From NCBI GenBank assembly GCA_947476145.1, contig CANJPH010000002.1, positions 62,001 to 126,000 of the forward strand: a stretch of 64,000 nt of DNA, read 5' to 3'. Below the pieces are notes generated by a model. The model worked only from the letters and a program-made list of their open reading frames with translations, did no database searches and was not told the DNA's origin. Source of the DNA: Bacteroidota bacterium. GTDB lineage: Bacteria; Bacteroidota; Bacteroidia; Chitinophagales; Chitinophagaceae. Below are positions 1 to 8,927 of the stretch, piece by piece. The first letter of the stretch is position 1. Each line of letters begins with the position of its first letter. The translations under genes were made by a program, and so were the position numbers.

Positions 1-1953
1 ATTGTCTTTTAATTGGATATGAATGATATCAATTAACTCTTTTTTTATTACTTTATCATTAATAGGCACCGCCACTTCAATGCGGTGGTCTAAATTTCTA
101 ACCATCCAGTCCGCACTAGAGATATACACTTTTTCATTACCGTTATTGTGAAATATCATCACCCTAGCATGTTCTAAGTATTGATCTACTATACTGATTG
201 CATTCAACTTTGCATTCATTTTGTCATTATTCACTTTTAAAGTGGTAATCCCTCTAATAATTAAATGTACTTCTACATTTTCCTTCGCTGCTTTATATAA
301 ATGCTCTATTAAGTTGATATCTGTTATTGAATTAAGCTTTATAATAATGGCAGCCTTCTTTCCTTTTTTAGCCAATAAAATTTCATTGTTTATGAATTCA
401 ATAATAGAATTCCTCATATTGATTGGCGAAACGAGTAGGTTGCGCATTTTTGCAATGGGCCTGTCTCCTTGTTGCCAATTTTCCAAGTAATTAAAAATAC
501 TGTTTGCCTCATTCATAATACTCGCCGAAGCAGTCAGTAAACAATGATCAGCATAAACTCTTGCTGTCTTTTCATTTAAATTACCTGTACTAATAAAGCC
601 ATATTTGACAAGTTTACCTTTTATCTTTTTTTGTATAACACACAATTTTGCATGCACTTTTTTATTAGGCACCCCTACTAGGACATGAATGCCCTCTTCT
701 TCCATAATGGTCTTCCATTCTAAATTTGCCTCTTCGTCAAAACGTGCCTTCAATTCTAAGAATACGGTCACCTGTTTACCGTTTCTAGCAGCATTGATAA
801 GTGCATTGATCACCTTAGAATTGCTTGCTAAACGGTACGCAGTTATTTTGATACTTGTAACGGCATCGTCCATGGCTGCTTCTCTTAACATATCTATGAT
901 AGGATCATAAGTATGATATGGAAAATGCAACATCACATCCTTATTTAGTACGACATCGGAAATCAAATCTTTTTTCTTAAAATCAGGATGTATTAAAGCA
1001 GCAGGTCGATTATTTTTTACGGGTATAACATTTGGGAAATCCATAAAATGTCTAAAATTATGAATATGCCCACCAGGGATAATGCTGCTTTTACGAGACA
1101 GTTTTAATTTTTGTATTAAGAATTCTAACATTTCCGCATTCATTTCTTTTTCATATACAAAACGAACAGGCTTTCCTTTGCGACGATTTTTAATCCCTTT
1201 AGAAATTTTATCAATAAAATTAATACCAATTTCTTGGTCCAAGTCTATTTCAGCGTCTTTGGTTATTTTAAAAATATGGGCTTCAAACTTATTAAATTTA
1301 AAATGGGAAAAAATAAAAGGCAGATTAAAACGTATCAAATCTTCTACTAGTATAATGCTTGCTGTGCCTGCCTTTGAGGGTAACTGAATAAATCTTCCTA
1401 TAGAACGTGATGGCACTTCGATTAGTGAAAACTTTTGATTATAGGCATTGTTTTTATTACTCATTACAATAGCTAAATACAAACTCTTATCTCTCAAATA
1501 GGGTAGCTCAGGTACATTTTCTATCATTAACGGTATAATGTAGGGCCTTACTATATCGTCAAAATATTGCTTTACAAATTGTTTTTGCTCGATGGTTATT
1601 TTTTTGTCATCTACCAAAAACACTTTGTTGAGTTTTAGCTCCTTATTGATATTTAGCCAAATGCGGTTAAATTCATTTTGTTGCTTTAATACGATAGTTT
1701 GTATAAGATCTAATACCTGCTGAGGACTTTCTATTAAGTCCATATTAAGAATATGTCCCTTTTTGTTTGCAAACTCAGACATCCTTTTTAAAGTGGCCAC
1801 ACGTACTCTAAAAAATTCGTCTAAATTATTAGAAAAGATGCCTAAAAAACGCACCCTGTCACTTAAAGAAACAGTAGGATCGTTTGCTTCTTGTAAAACG
1901 CGTCCATTAAAACTTAGCCAACTAATATCTCTTGCAATAAATCTATCTTTCAT
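1..1953 (-). CDS. ppk1: Polyphosphate kinase 1, C-terminus truncated by window edge
   Basis: Minus-strand reading frame open from ATG at 1953 to the window edge (absent from ORF track because it has no stop in the window); translation MKDRFIARDISWLSFNGRVLQEANDPTVSLSDRVRFLGIFSNNLDEFFRVRVATLKR is PPK1-like. Confidence 0.95.
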   Translation of the reverse strand, partial: MKDRFIARDISWLSFNGRVLQEANDPTVSLSDRVRFLGIFSNNLDEFFRVRVATLKRMSEFANKKGHILNMDLIESPQQVLDLIQTIVLKQQNEFNRIWLNINKELKLNKVFLVDDKKITIEQKQFVKQYFDDIVRPYIIPLMIENVPELPYLRDKSLYLAIVMSNKNNAYNQKFSLIEVPSRSIGRFIQLPSKAGTASIILVEDLIRFNLPFIFSHFKFNKFEAHIFKITKDAEIDLDQEIGINFIDKISKGIKNRRKGKPVRFVYEKEMNAEMLEFLIQKLKLSRKSSIIPGGHIHNFRHFMDFPNVIPVKNNRPAALIHPDFKKKDLISDVVLNKDVMLHFPYHTYDPIIDMLREAAMDDAVTSIKITAYRLASNSKVINALINAARNGKQVTVFLELKARFDEEANLEWKTIMEEEGIHVLVGVPNKKVHAKLCVIQKKIKGKLVKYGFISTGNLNEKTARVYADHCLLTASASIMNEANSIFNYLENWQQGDRPIAKMRNLLVSPINMRNSIIEFINNEILLAKKGKKAAIIIKLNSITDINLIEHLYKAAKENVEVHLIIRGITTLKVNNDKMNAKLNAISIVDQYLEHARVMIFHNNGNEKVYISSADWMVRNLDHRIEVAVPINDKVIKKELIDIIHIQLKDN

Positions 1954-2060
1954 AATGAGTCCAATAACAATACGAATTTACAATTCTACCATAAGTTACA
2001 ACCTAAGTTAATTAAGTTAATAATTAATTAATATTCGCGAAACAATCTGGTAATACGTAT

Positions 2061-2930
2061 ATGCGTATTTTACATAAACCACTACCCATGGAAAAACGTA
2101 AAATTGATGTTTGCGTTGTAAGCGATGTTCATTTAGGCACATTTGGATGTCAGGCCAAAGAAATCCTCAACTATTTAAGAAGCATCCAGCCCACCACCTT
2201 AATTCTAAATGGTGATATTATTGATATCTGGCAATTTAGTAAACGATTTTTTCCAGCTAGTCATATGGCTGTGATCAAAGAGATATTTAATATGGCCAGT
2301 AAGGGAACAAAAGTCGTCTACATTACCGGTAATCATGATGAGGCATTACGAAAATACGCCGATTTTGAAATGGGGAATATTCAATTGACAGATAAGATCG
2401 TGTTTGAAATAAATGGCGAAAAAAACTGGGTATTTCATGGGGATGTATTTGATAGAACTACCAAAGGAAGCGCTAAAATACTGGCTAAACTAGGCGGCTA
2501 TGGCTATGATTTATTAATTGTATTAAATAGCCTGTTTAACTGGATTTCAAGGATCATGGGAAGGGAGAAGATGAGTTTTAGCAAGAAGGTGAAAAATGGC
2601 GTTAAACAAGCCGTTTCATGGGTAGGTAATTTTGAACAAACCGCTGCTGAATTGGCTATTGCAAATGGGTATCAGTATGTGATTTGTGGACATATTCACC
2701 AACCCCAACAAAGGGTAGTTACTACTGACAAAGGGTCGGTTACGTATTTAAACAGTGGGGACTGGATTGAAAACTCCACTTCCTTAGAATATTATGATAA
2801 TGCATGGCATCTATTTCAATATGACCCTAAGCAATTTGAACATGTTTCATCTCAAAAAATTAAAATCGTGCATTTGAATACGGAATTAAATGTAATGACT
2901 AGCGAAGTTGCTTTTCAGGTTTCGCTTTAA
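2061..2930 (+). CDS. Metallophosphoesterase, UDP-2,3-diacylglucosamine diphosphatase (LpxH)-like
   Basis: SDVHLG, NGDIIDIW, GNHDE and CGHIHQP calcineurin-like phosphoesterase motifs; start may instead be ATG at 2091 (MEKRKID). Confidence 0.85.
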   Translation: MRILHKPLPMEKRKIDVCVVSDVHLGTFGCQAKEILNYLRSIQPTTLILNGDIIDIWQFSKRFFPASHMAVIKEIFNMASKGTKVVYITGNHDEALRKYADFEMGNIQLTDKIVFEINGEKNWVFHGDVFDRTTKGSAKILAKLGGYGYDLLIVLNSLFNWISRIMGREKMSFSKKVKNGVKQAVSWVGNFEQTAAELAIANGYQYVICGHIHQPQQRVVTTDKGSVTYLNSGDWIENSTSLEYYDNAWHLFQYDPKQFEHVSSQKIKIVHLNTELNVMTSEVAFQVSL

Positions 2931-2942
2931 GTTAATTGATTC

Positions 2943-3950
2943 ATGAAAATATTTTATGCAATTCAAGGCACGGGAAATGGCCATTTAAGTAGGGCTGTAG
3001 AATTGTATCCTTTTTTGAAAAAATATGGAGAAATTGATTTCTTTTTAAGTGGGAGTAATACGAATCTTAAAAATAGTCTACCCATAAAATATACGAGTAA
3101 GGGTGTGAGTTTGTTTTATAAGCATACTGGGGGACTCGATTATATTAAAATTTTACGCTCCTTATCTTTTAGTGTATTTAGTGAGGCTAGGTCTTTGCCT
3201 ATTGAAGATTACGACTTAGTCATTAACGATTTTGATTTTATTACTTCCTTAGCCTGCTCGATAAAAAAAATTCCTTGTGTGCATTTTGGTCATCAAGCAA
3301 GCTTTCAGAGTAAAAGCACTCCAAGGCCTCACAAAAAAGACGTAATTGGGATTTTAATACTTGAAAAATTTGTAAAAAGTAAATCACATTTTGGACTACA
3401 TTTTGAAAGCTATGATCATCATATTTATAACCCTATTATTAAGGAAGATATTATTAAAGCCAACCCCATAAATGAAGGGCATATTACAGTATATCTGCCT
3501 CAGTATGCTACACTTCACTTAGAGGCCCATTTTCTTAAACAATCAAATTATCATTTTGAAGTTTTCTCAAAAGAGTTTGATCAAATTACTTGCAAAAAAA
3601 ATATAACCTACTTCCCCATTCATAATGAACAGTTTACTAGAAGTTTAATTAGGTGTTATGGCATTATTACGGCAGGTGGATTTGAAACCCCAGCGGAGGC
3701 CATGTATATGAATAAAAAAGTGTTAAGTATACCCATAAAGAATCATTACGAGCAAGCTTGCAATGCCGCTGCCCTTGAAAAACTGGGGGTTATGGTAATA
3801 AAAAAGGTAGACGAAAATTTTGAACAATATTTTAAACAATGGATTACGGAGAAAAAAGCAATAAAACTGAACTTGAAACATAGTACTGCTGATATTGTTG
3901 AAATGCTCATAAAATCCAATCAAACCACCAAACATGTATACCATTCTTAA
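2943..3950 (+). CDS. Glycosyltransferase family protein (UDP-sugar transferase-like)
   Basis: N-terminal IQGTGNGHLSRAVEL and C-terminal ITAGGFETPAEAMYMNKKVLSIPI typical of GT-B glycosyltransferases. Confidence 0.75.
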   Translation: MKIFYAIQGTGNGHLSRAVELYPFLKKYGEIDFFLSGSNTNLKNSLPIKYTSKGVSLFYKHTGGLDYIKILRSLSFSVFSEARSLPIEDYDLVINDFDFITSLACSIKKIPCVHFGHQASFQSKSTPRPHKKDVIGILILEKFVKSKSHFGLHFESYDHHIYNPIIKEDIIKANPINEGHITVYLPQYATLHLEAHFLKQSNYHFEVFSKEFDQITCKKNITYFPIHNEQFTRSLIRCYGIITAGGFETPAEAMYMNKKVLSIPIKNHYEQACNAAALEKLGVMVIKKVDENFEQYFKQWITEKKAIKLNLKHSTADIVEMLIKSNQTTKHVYHS

Positions 3951-4278
3951 TCAAAAAGATGAAGCAGTAGCCTATATTCAGAATATGATGATCATGGATC
4001 TGAATCAAGAGCAGGTGCATGGTATTTTGATAGGAGATTGTTTTTTTGGCAAAAAAAATCACATCATTGGAAAAATATTTAACAACACTGCCTATTTAAT
4101 TAATGGGGAAATAGCGGGTAAGGTGGTGTTGAATACAGCATATAAGAATATTGCGCTCAAGAAAACACATATGCAAGCTGCTTGGGATATATTATCTAAT
4201 ATAAAGGATCATACTAGTCCATGGATTGTTGAAACGAAAAAATGGACAGTGAAGCCTTTTCTATTTCACCTACTATAA
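3934..4278 (+). CDS. Hypothetical protein, 114 aa
   Basis: ORF overlapping the 3' end of the upstream glycosyltransferase by 17 nt; no family recognised. Confidence 0.65.
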   Translation: MYTILNQKDEAVAYIQNMMIMDLNQEQVHGILIGDCFFGKKNHIIGKIFNNTAYLINGEIAGKVVLNTAYKNIALKKTHMQAAWDILSNIKDHTSPWIVETKKWTVKPFLFHLL

Positions 4279-4295
4279 TCTTATCGGAAAAGGGA

Positions 4296-4715
4296 CTAAA
4301 CAAAAATATACTTTTCGGAAAAATTATGGCAATAGTCCTTAATCATATTTTGTACTAATCTAAATTCATTCATCACTTCTTCCTCTGTGCCTATTGCTTT
4401 TGCTGGATCGGGAAAGTTGTAGTGTAATTTTAAAGCCTTGGTTGGAAAATAGGGACAACGTTCTTTTGCGTTGTCGCAAACAGTAATCACATAATCAAAA
4501 TCTATCCCAAAATATTCAGTAATATTATTGGAGGTATGCCCTGAAATATCAATCCCATCCTCTTTCATAATTGCAATAGCTTTAGGATTGACTCCATGCG
4601 TTTCCACTCCTGCAGAATATACATTTGCTTTTCCTTTAGCCATGGCAGCTAAATAACCATGTGCAATTTGACTGCGACAACTATTGCCTGTACATAATAC
4701 TATAATGTTTTTCAT
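4296..4715 (-). CDS. arsC: Arsenate reductase, low-MW phosphatase/thioredoxin-type
   Basis: CTGNSCRS P-loop, VCDNAKERCP and FPDPA motifs; next to arsM/arsR. Confidence 0.88.
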   Translation of the reverse strand: MKNIIVLCTGNSCRSQIAHGYLAAMAKGKANVYSAGVETHGVNPKAIAIMKEDGIDISGHTSNNITEYFGIDFDYVITVCDNAKERCPYFPTKALKLHYNFPDPAKAIGTEEEVMNEFRLVQNMIKDYCHNFSEKYIFV

Positions 4716-4730
4716 AAAATTTATTAAATA

Positions 4731-5570
4731 TTAGCAACAACCAGATCCTGGAGCGCATGCAGCTATTGGTTTTTCAGCATATACTGTTACTGAAAAAATT
4801 CCTAAATCAGATTGATTGAATTTTGCAATTTCAGCATCCGATAAATAATTTTTCAAAATATCATTCGGGATCACAATGGGCTTTTCTTTTTGCAACATCA
4901 CATTTTTAAATCCGCAAGCATTGATCAATTCTAAATACACTTCTTTTTGAATAGCACCGCTCACACAACCTGCATACATTTCGGCTGCATTGCGTAATTC
5001 GTTTGGTAAAGCACCCACCAACACCACATCTGAAATGCTAAAGTGCCCACCTGGCTTTAAGACTCTATAAATATCTGTTAATACTGCATGCTTATTGGGT
5101 ACTAAATTTAAAACACAGTTACTCACTACCACATCAGCAACATTATCAGTGATGGGCATATTTTCAATATCCCCTTGCCTAAATTCAACGTTATTATATC
5201 CCATCTTTTCTGCGTTAGCTCTTGCTTTCTCTATCATGGCAGGTGTAAAATCTACTCCAATTACTTTTCCTGCCGCACCCGTACTTCTTCTTGCAACAAA
5301 ACAATCATTTCCAGCTCCTGATCCTAAATCCACCACCACATTTCCTTCTTTAATTTTTGCAAACTCAGTTGGTAAACCACAGCCTAATCCCAAATCAGCA
5401 TCCGCTACATAACCCTCCATTTTTGTATAATCATCGGACATAATATTATATATTTCGGTACTGCATCCACCTGCACCACAACAAGAAGACATATTGGTTT
5501 CTTTATCCTGTAAAGCAATTTCACTATACTTTGCTTTTACAATTTCTTTTAGTTCTAATTCTGTTTTCAT
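4731..5570 (-). CDS. arsM: Arsenite S-adenosylmethionine methyltransferase
   Basis: VVDLGSGAGNDCFVARR SAM motif, GLGCGLPTEFA and AGCVSGA cysteine motifs, Cys-rich N-terminus SSCCGAGGCS; ars cluster context. Confidence 0.9.
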   Translation of the reverse strand: MKTELELKEIVKAKYSEIALQDKETNMSSCCGAGGCSTEIYNIMSDDYTKMEGYVADADLGLGCGLPTEFAKIKEGNVVVDLGSGAGNDCFVARRSTGAAGKVIGVDFTPAMIEKARANAEKMGYNNVEFRQGDIENMPITDNVADVVVSNCVLNLVPNKHAVLTDIYRVLKPGGHFSISDVVLVGALPNELRNAAEMYAGCVSGAIQKEVYLELINACGFKNVMLQKEKPIVIPNDILKNYLSDAEIAKFNQSDLGIFSVTVYAEKPIAACAPGSGCC

Positions 5571-5592
5571 AATATTTATTTTAGTAATTTAA

Positions 5593-5907
5593 TTAACAAC
5601 ATTTTTTTGTATTTGTGTAAGCATCAAATATTTTATTAAACAATACCCCCATTTTTGTCCAGTTAGTATCATCAATACAGTAACAGGTTTTAACGCCACT
5701 AATTTCACCTTTAATAATACCAGCTGCTTTTAATTCTTTTAAATGCTGCGAAACTGTACTTTGAGATAATGGTAATTCTTCCACAATATCACCACATATA
5801 CAGGTACTTTTTTTTAACAAAATCGAAATAATCGCTACCCTTGCTGGGTGTCCCATTGCTTTTGCAAATTTTGCAATTTGCTCTTCTTTGTTTGTATAGG
5901 TTGACAT
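5593..5907 (-). CDS. arsR: ArsR/SmtB family transcriptional regulator
   Basis: wHTH (LPLSQSTVSQHLKELKAAGII) with STCICGD metal-binding-like motif; upstream of arsM/arsC. Confidence 0.88.
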   Translation of the reverse strand: MSTYTNKEEQIAKFAKAMGHPARVAIISILLKKSTCICGDIVEELPLSQSTVSQHLKELKAAGIIKGEISGVKTCYCIDDTNWTKMGVLFNKIFDAYTNTKKCC

Positions 5908-5916
5908 GGTAATCTA

Positions 5917-5938
5917 TTAATCGTAAAATTACGATTAA
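5917..5938. promoter_or_regulatory. Putative ArsR operator palindrome
   Basis: TTAATCGTAA-AA-TTACGATTAA perfect 10-bp inverted repeat 9 bp upstream of arsR start codon. Confidence 0.7.
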
Positions 5939-5992
5939 CTTTTATACTACCCAATAATTTTTTTATTTATTTTTACAAACTGACAATAGTCA

Positions 5993-6026
5993 TAAAAAAA
6001 AGCCTAGTCTTTTGGACTAGGCTTAA
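5993..6026 (-). terminator. Rho-independent terminator downstream of ald
   Basis: AAGCCTAGTC-TTTT-GGACTAGGCTT hairpin followed on the minus strand by TTTTTTTT. Confidence 0.85.
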
Positions 6027-6049
6027 ATCGTATAAAAACTATTTAAAAA

Positions 6050-7138
6050 TTAAGCTGCTGTAAATGCTTCCGAAACGCCCTTATGTAAAATCTTACCCGC
6101 TCGAATATTCAACCCTTTTGCTAAAGCAGGGCTTTCGGCACAAGCTTTTTCCCATCCTTTGTTGGCAATAGAAATGGCATATGGCAAAGTGGCTTGTGTT
6201 AAAGCGCGTGTACTAGTTTGAGGAACTGCTCCAGGCATATTGGCCACGCAATAATGAATTACATTGTCAATAGTAAATACCGGATTTTCATGTGTGGTTG
6301 GTTTACAAGTTTCAATACATCCACCCTGATCCACTGCCACATCCACGATTACCGAACCCGCCTCCATTAATTTTAAATCTGCTTTCTTTACCAAGTGCGG
6401 TGCTTTTGCGCCGTGAAGTAAAACGGCACCCACTAATAAATCCGTGGTCGGTAATTTTTCTTTAATGGCTAATAAAGTAGAATATTGTGTTACCACATTT
6501 GCTGGCATTACATCACTTAAATATCTTAATCTAGCTAAGTTAGTATCCATAATTGTAACATTGGCACCTAAACCTGCAGCCATTTTAGCTGCTTGTGTAC
6601 CTACAATACCACCACCTATAATTAATACTTCTGCTGGCTTCACACCCGGCACGCCACCTAATAATTTTCCTTTGCCACCAAATGGTTTTCCTAAATAGTA
6701 GGCGCCAACATTAATGGCCATTCTTCCTGCTACTTCGGACATAGGAACCAATAATGGTAAAGAGGCGTCTGCTAATTCTACGGTTTCATAGGCAATACAA
6801 ACTGCATGCGTTTTTATCATAGCGTCTGTTAATTCCTTAGAAGCTGCAAAATGGAAATAGGTAAATAATATTTGACCCGACTTAATATATGGGAACTCAA
6901 CGGCCAATGGTTCTTTTACTTTAATAATCATCTCTGCAATCTCATATACTTCTTTAGCAGTGTTTAAAATTTTTGCACCTACCTCTATATAGGCTTCGTC
7001 TGAGAACCCCGAACCCGCACCTGCGTTGGTTTCAATATAAACCTCATGTCCTTGTCTTACGAGTGCATCTACACCTTCGGGCGTTACTCCCACTCTGTAT
7101 TCTTGTATCTTGATTTCTTTTGGGCAACCTATTATCAT
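6050..7138 (-). CDS. ald: Alanine dehydrogenase
   Basis: MIIGCPKEIKIQEYRVGVTPEGV, KVKEPLA, NVGAYYLGKPFGGKGKLLGGVPGV, IGGGIVGTQAAKMA. Confidence 0.95.
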   Translation of the reverse strand: MIIGCPKEIKIQEYRVGVTPEGVDALVRQGHEVYIETNAGAGSGFSDEAYIEVGAKILNTAKEVYEIAEMIIKVKEPLAVEFPYIKSGQILFTYFHFAASKELTDAMIKTHAVCIAYETVELADASLPLLVPMSEVAGRMAINVGAYYLGKPFGGKGKLLGGVPGVKPAEVLIIGGGIVGTQAAKMAAGLGANVTIMDTNLARLRYLSDVMPANVVTQYSTLLAIKEKLPTTDLLVGAVLLHGAKAPHLVKKADLKLMEAGSVIVDVAVDQGGCIETCKPTTHENPVFTIDNVIHYCVANMPGAVPQTSTRALTQATLPYAISIANKGWEKACAESPALAKGLNIRAGKILHKGVSEAFTAA

Positions 7139-7307
7139 TGTATTTTATTTTATTACTGTATAAAGTTCACTAAAAAGAAAATATTCTGCATAGTTATCAT
7201 AAATACAGTAAAATATACTAATAAATACGTTATATATAGAAAATTACAGTAAATTCGGGGCTTAATTACCTGATTTACCGAAATAATTACGTTTTCAAAT
7301 TTTGAGT

Positions 7308-7766
7308 ATGAATTTAGATAGTATTGACTTAGCCATTTTAAGCATCCTGCAAAAAAATGCATTAGCCACTTTAAAGGATATTAGCGCCGAAATTAATTTA
7401 TCGGTGAGCCCTACGCATGATAGAATAAAAAGATTAGAAGCGGATGGGGTCATTGCGAGTTATGTGGCCTTAATTAATAGAAAAAAAATTGACTTAGGCA
7501 TGGTGGTTTTTTGCCACGTTACATTGGATAAACAAACCAAAAATAATTTTGCCGAGTTTGAGCAAATTATTTTAAAGTTTGATGAAGTTATTTCCTGTAG
7601 TTTGGTTTCCGGCAGTTTTGATTATTATTTAAAAGTGGTGACCAAAGATGTGGAGACCTATAATAAATTTTACCAGGAAAAATTAGCAGTGCTTCCCATG
7701 GTAGCGCATATTAATAGCTTATTTGTAATGGATGAAATTAAAACCACAACAGCATTGCCGCTATAG
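7308..7766 (+). CDS. Lrp/AsnC family transcriptional regulator
   Basis: LDSIDLAILSILQKNALATLKDISAEINLSVSPTHDRIKRLEADGVI; C-terminal RAM-like domain; ATG at 7308 preferred over TTG at 7302. Confidence 0.92.
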   Translation: MNLDSIDLAILSILQKNALATLKDISAEINLSVSPTHDRIKRLEADGVIASYVALINRKKIDLGMVVFCHVTLDKQTKNNFAEFEQIILKFDEVISCSLVSGSFDYYLKVVTKDVETYNKFYQEKLAVLPMVAHINSLFVMDEIKTTTALPL

Positions 7767-7826
7767 TTGTGTATATCTTATTCCGCTCATTTTTAAATTT
7801 ATAATACCCATTTTTTAATATTTTTT

Positions 7827-8441
7827 ATGTACAATATTCCTCATTTTAAAGCCAACAATGATCAGGAAGTTCTTGACTTTATGCAAGCCAATCCTTTTGT
7901 AACCATTTGTGGAGTGGACGCTAATGGATTTCCAGTAGCTACGCATATACCGATACTCATTAAAATAGAAAATGAAATTATTACCATCAGTGGACATATG
8001 ATGCGCAAGCAGGATCATACCGCTGCATTTGAGCTTAACAAAAATGTGCTGGTCATTTTTTCTGCCCCATCTGCATTTGTAAGTGCCAATTGGTACACTA
8101 CAAAAAATATGGGGAGTACTTGGAACTACCAAACCGTTCACGCGCGCGGAATTTTAGATATTAAAGACGAAGCGCATTTGCGAAATTTATTAACCGAGTT
8201 GACTTTACATTTTGAAAAAGATGCGGAATCGCCTACGCAAGTAAAAAATTTATCGGAAGAATATATGCAACAAAACATAAAAGCCATATACTCCTTTGAT
8301 ATTGTGGTTACAGACTTGCAGCATGTTTTCAAGCTCAGTCAAAACAGAGATGAAATCTCACATGCAAATATTAAAGCTGAATTAAACAAAGGGGATGCAG
8401 CTTGTAAGCATATGGCTGCTGCGATGGGGCGCAAAGAATAA
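7827..8441 (+). CDS. FMN-binding negative transcriptional regulator (PaiB-like)
   Basis: MYNIPHFKANN...ATHIPIL...GHMMRKQDH...YWYTTKNMGSTWNYQTVHARG-type sequence characteristic of PaiB. Confidence 0.85.
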   Translation: MYNIPHFKANNDQEVLDFMQANPFVTICGVDANGFPVATHIPILIKIENEIITISGHMMRKQDHTAAFELNKNVLVIFSAPSAFVSANWYTTKNMGSTWNYQTVHARGILDIKDEAHLRNLLTELTLHFEKDAESPTQVKNLSEEYMQQNIKAIYSFDIVVTDLQHVFKLSQNRDEISHANIKAELNKGDAACKHMAAAMGRKE

Positions 8442-8467
8442 TTACTTGTAGTAAAAAAGTAAAATAT

Positions 8468-8866
8468 TTATTTTGTTGTAGGCTCAATTAGGTCCCATAA
8501 ATTGCCATAAATATCTTTAAACACTGCAACAGTTCCGTAATCTTCCACATGTGGCGCAATGGTAAATTCTACTCCTTTTGCAGTGTAATTTTCATAGTCT
8601 CTATAAAAGTTATCCGTGTATAAAAATAAAAACACACGACCACCTGTTTGATAACCTATATATTTTTCTTGTTCCGGAGTGGCTGCTTTTGCTAGCAATA
8701 AGGTACAGCCATTTTCAGCACCGGTTGGCCGCACCATTACCCATCGTTTAGTTTCAGACAAAATAGTGTCTTCGATTAATTGAAAACCTAAAGTGTTTGT
8801 ATAATACTCGATGGCTTCGTCGTAGTCTCTTACCACTACTGCGATATGTGCTAAATTTTGTTTCAT
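8468..8866 (-). CDS. VOC family (glyoxalase/bleomycin resistance-like) protein
   Basis: HIAVVVRDYDEAIEYYTNTLGFQLIED...FKDIYGNLWDLIEP. Confidence 0.88.
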   Translation of the reverse strand: MKQNLAHIAVVVRDYDEAIEYYTNTLGFQLIEDTILSETKRWVMVRPTGAENGCTLLLAKAATPEQEKYIGYQTGGRVFLFLYTDNFYRDYENYTAKGVEFTIAPHVEDYGTVAVFKDIYGNLWDLIEPTTK

Positions 8867-8870
8867 ACTT

Positions 8871-8878
8871 CAAATGTA
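8871..8878 (-). promoter_or_regulatory. Putative Bacteroidota -7 element (TACATTTG)
   Basis: Minus-strand TACATTTG matches TAnnTTTG, 4 nt before ATG at 8866. Confidence 0.45.
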
Positions 8879-8927
8879 CAAATATTTAAAAGCTTTGTTT
8901 ATCTTCATCAAAGTTTAATTTTAATGT

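Noticed and set aside
221-2011. Plus-strand ORFs at 221-490, 689-910, 1082-1387, 1763-2011
   Set aside because: Antisense to the continuous ppk1 frame on the minus strand.
2052-2069. AATACG...CGTATT palindrome near the LpxH-like start
   Set aside because: Only 6-bp arms in an AT-rich region; too short to call an operator.
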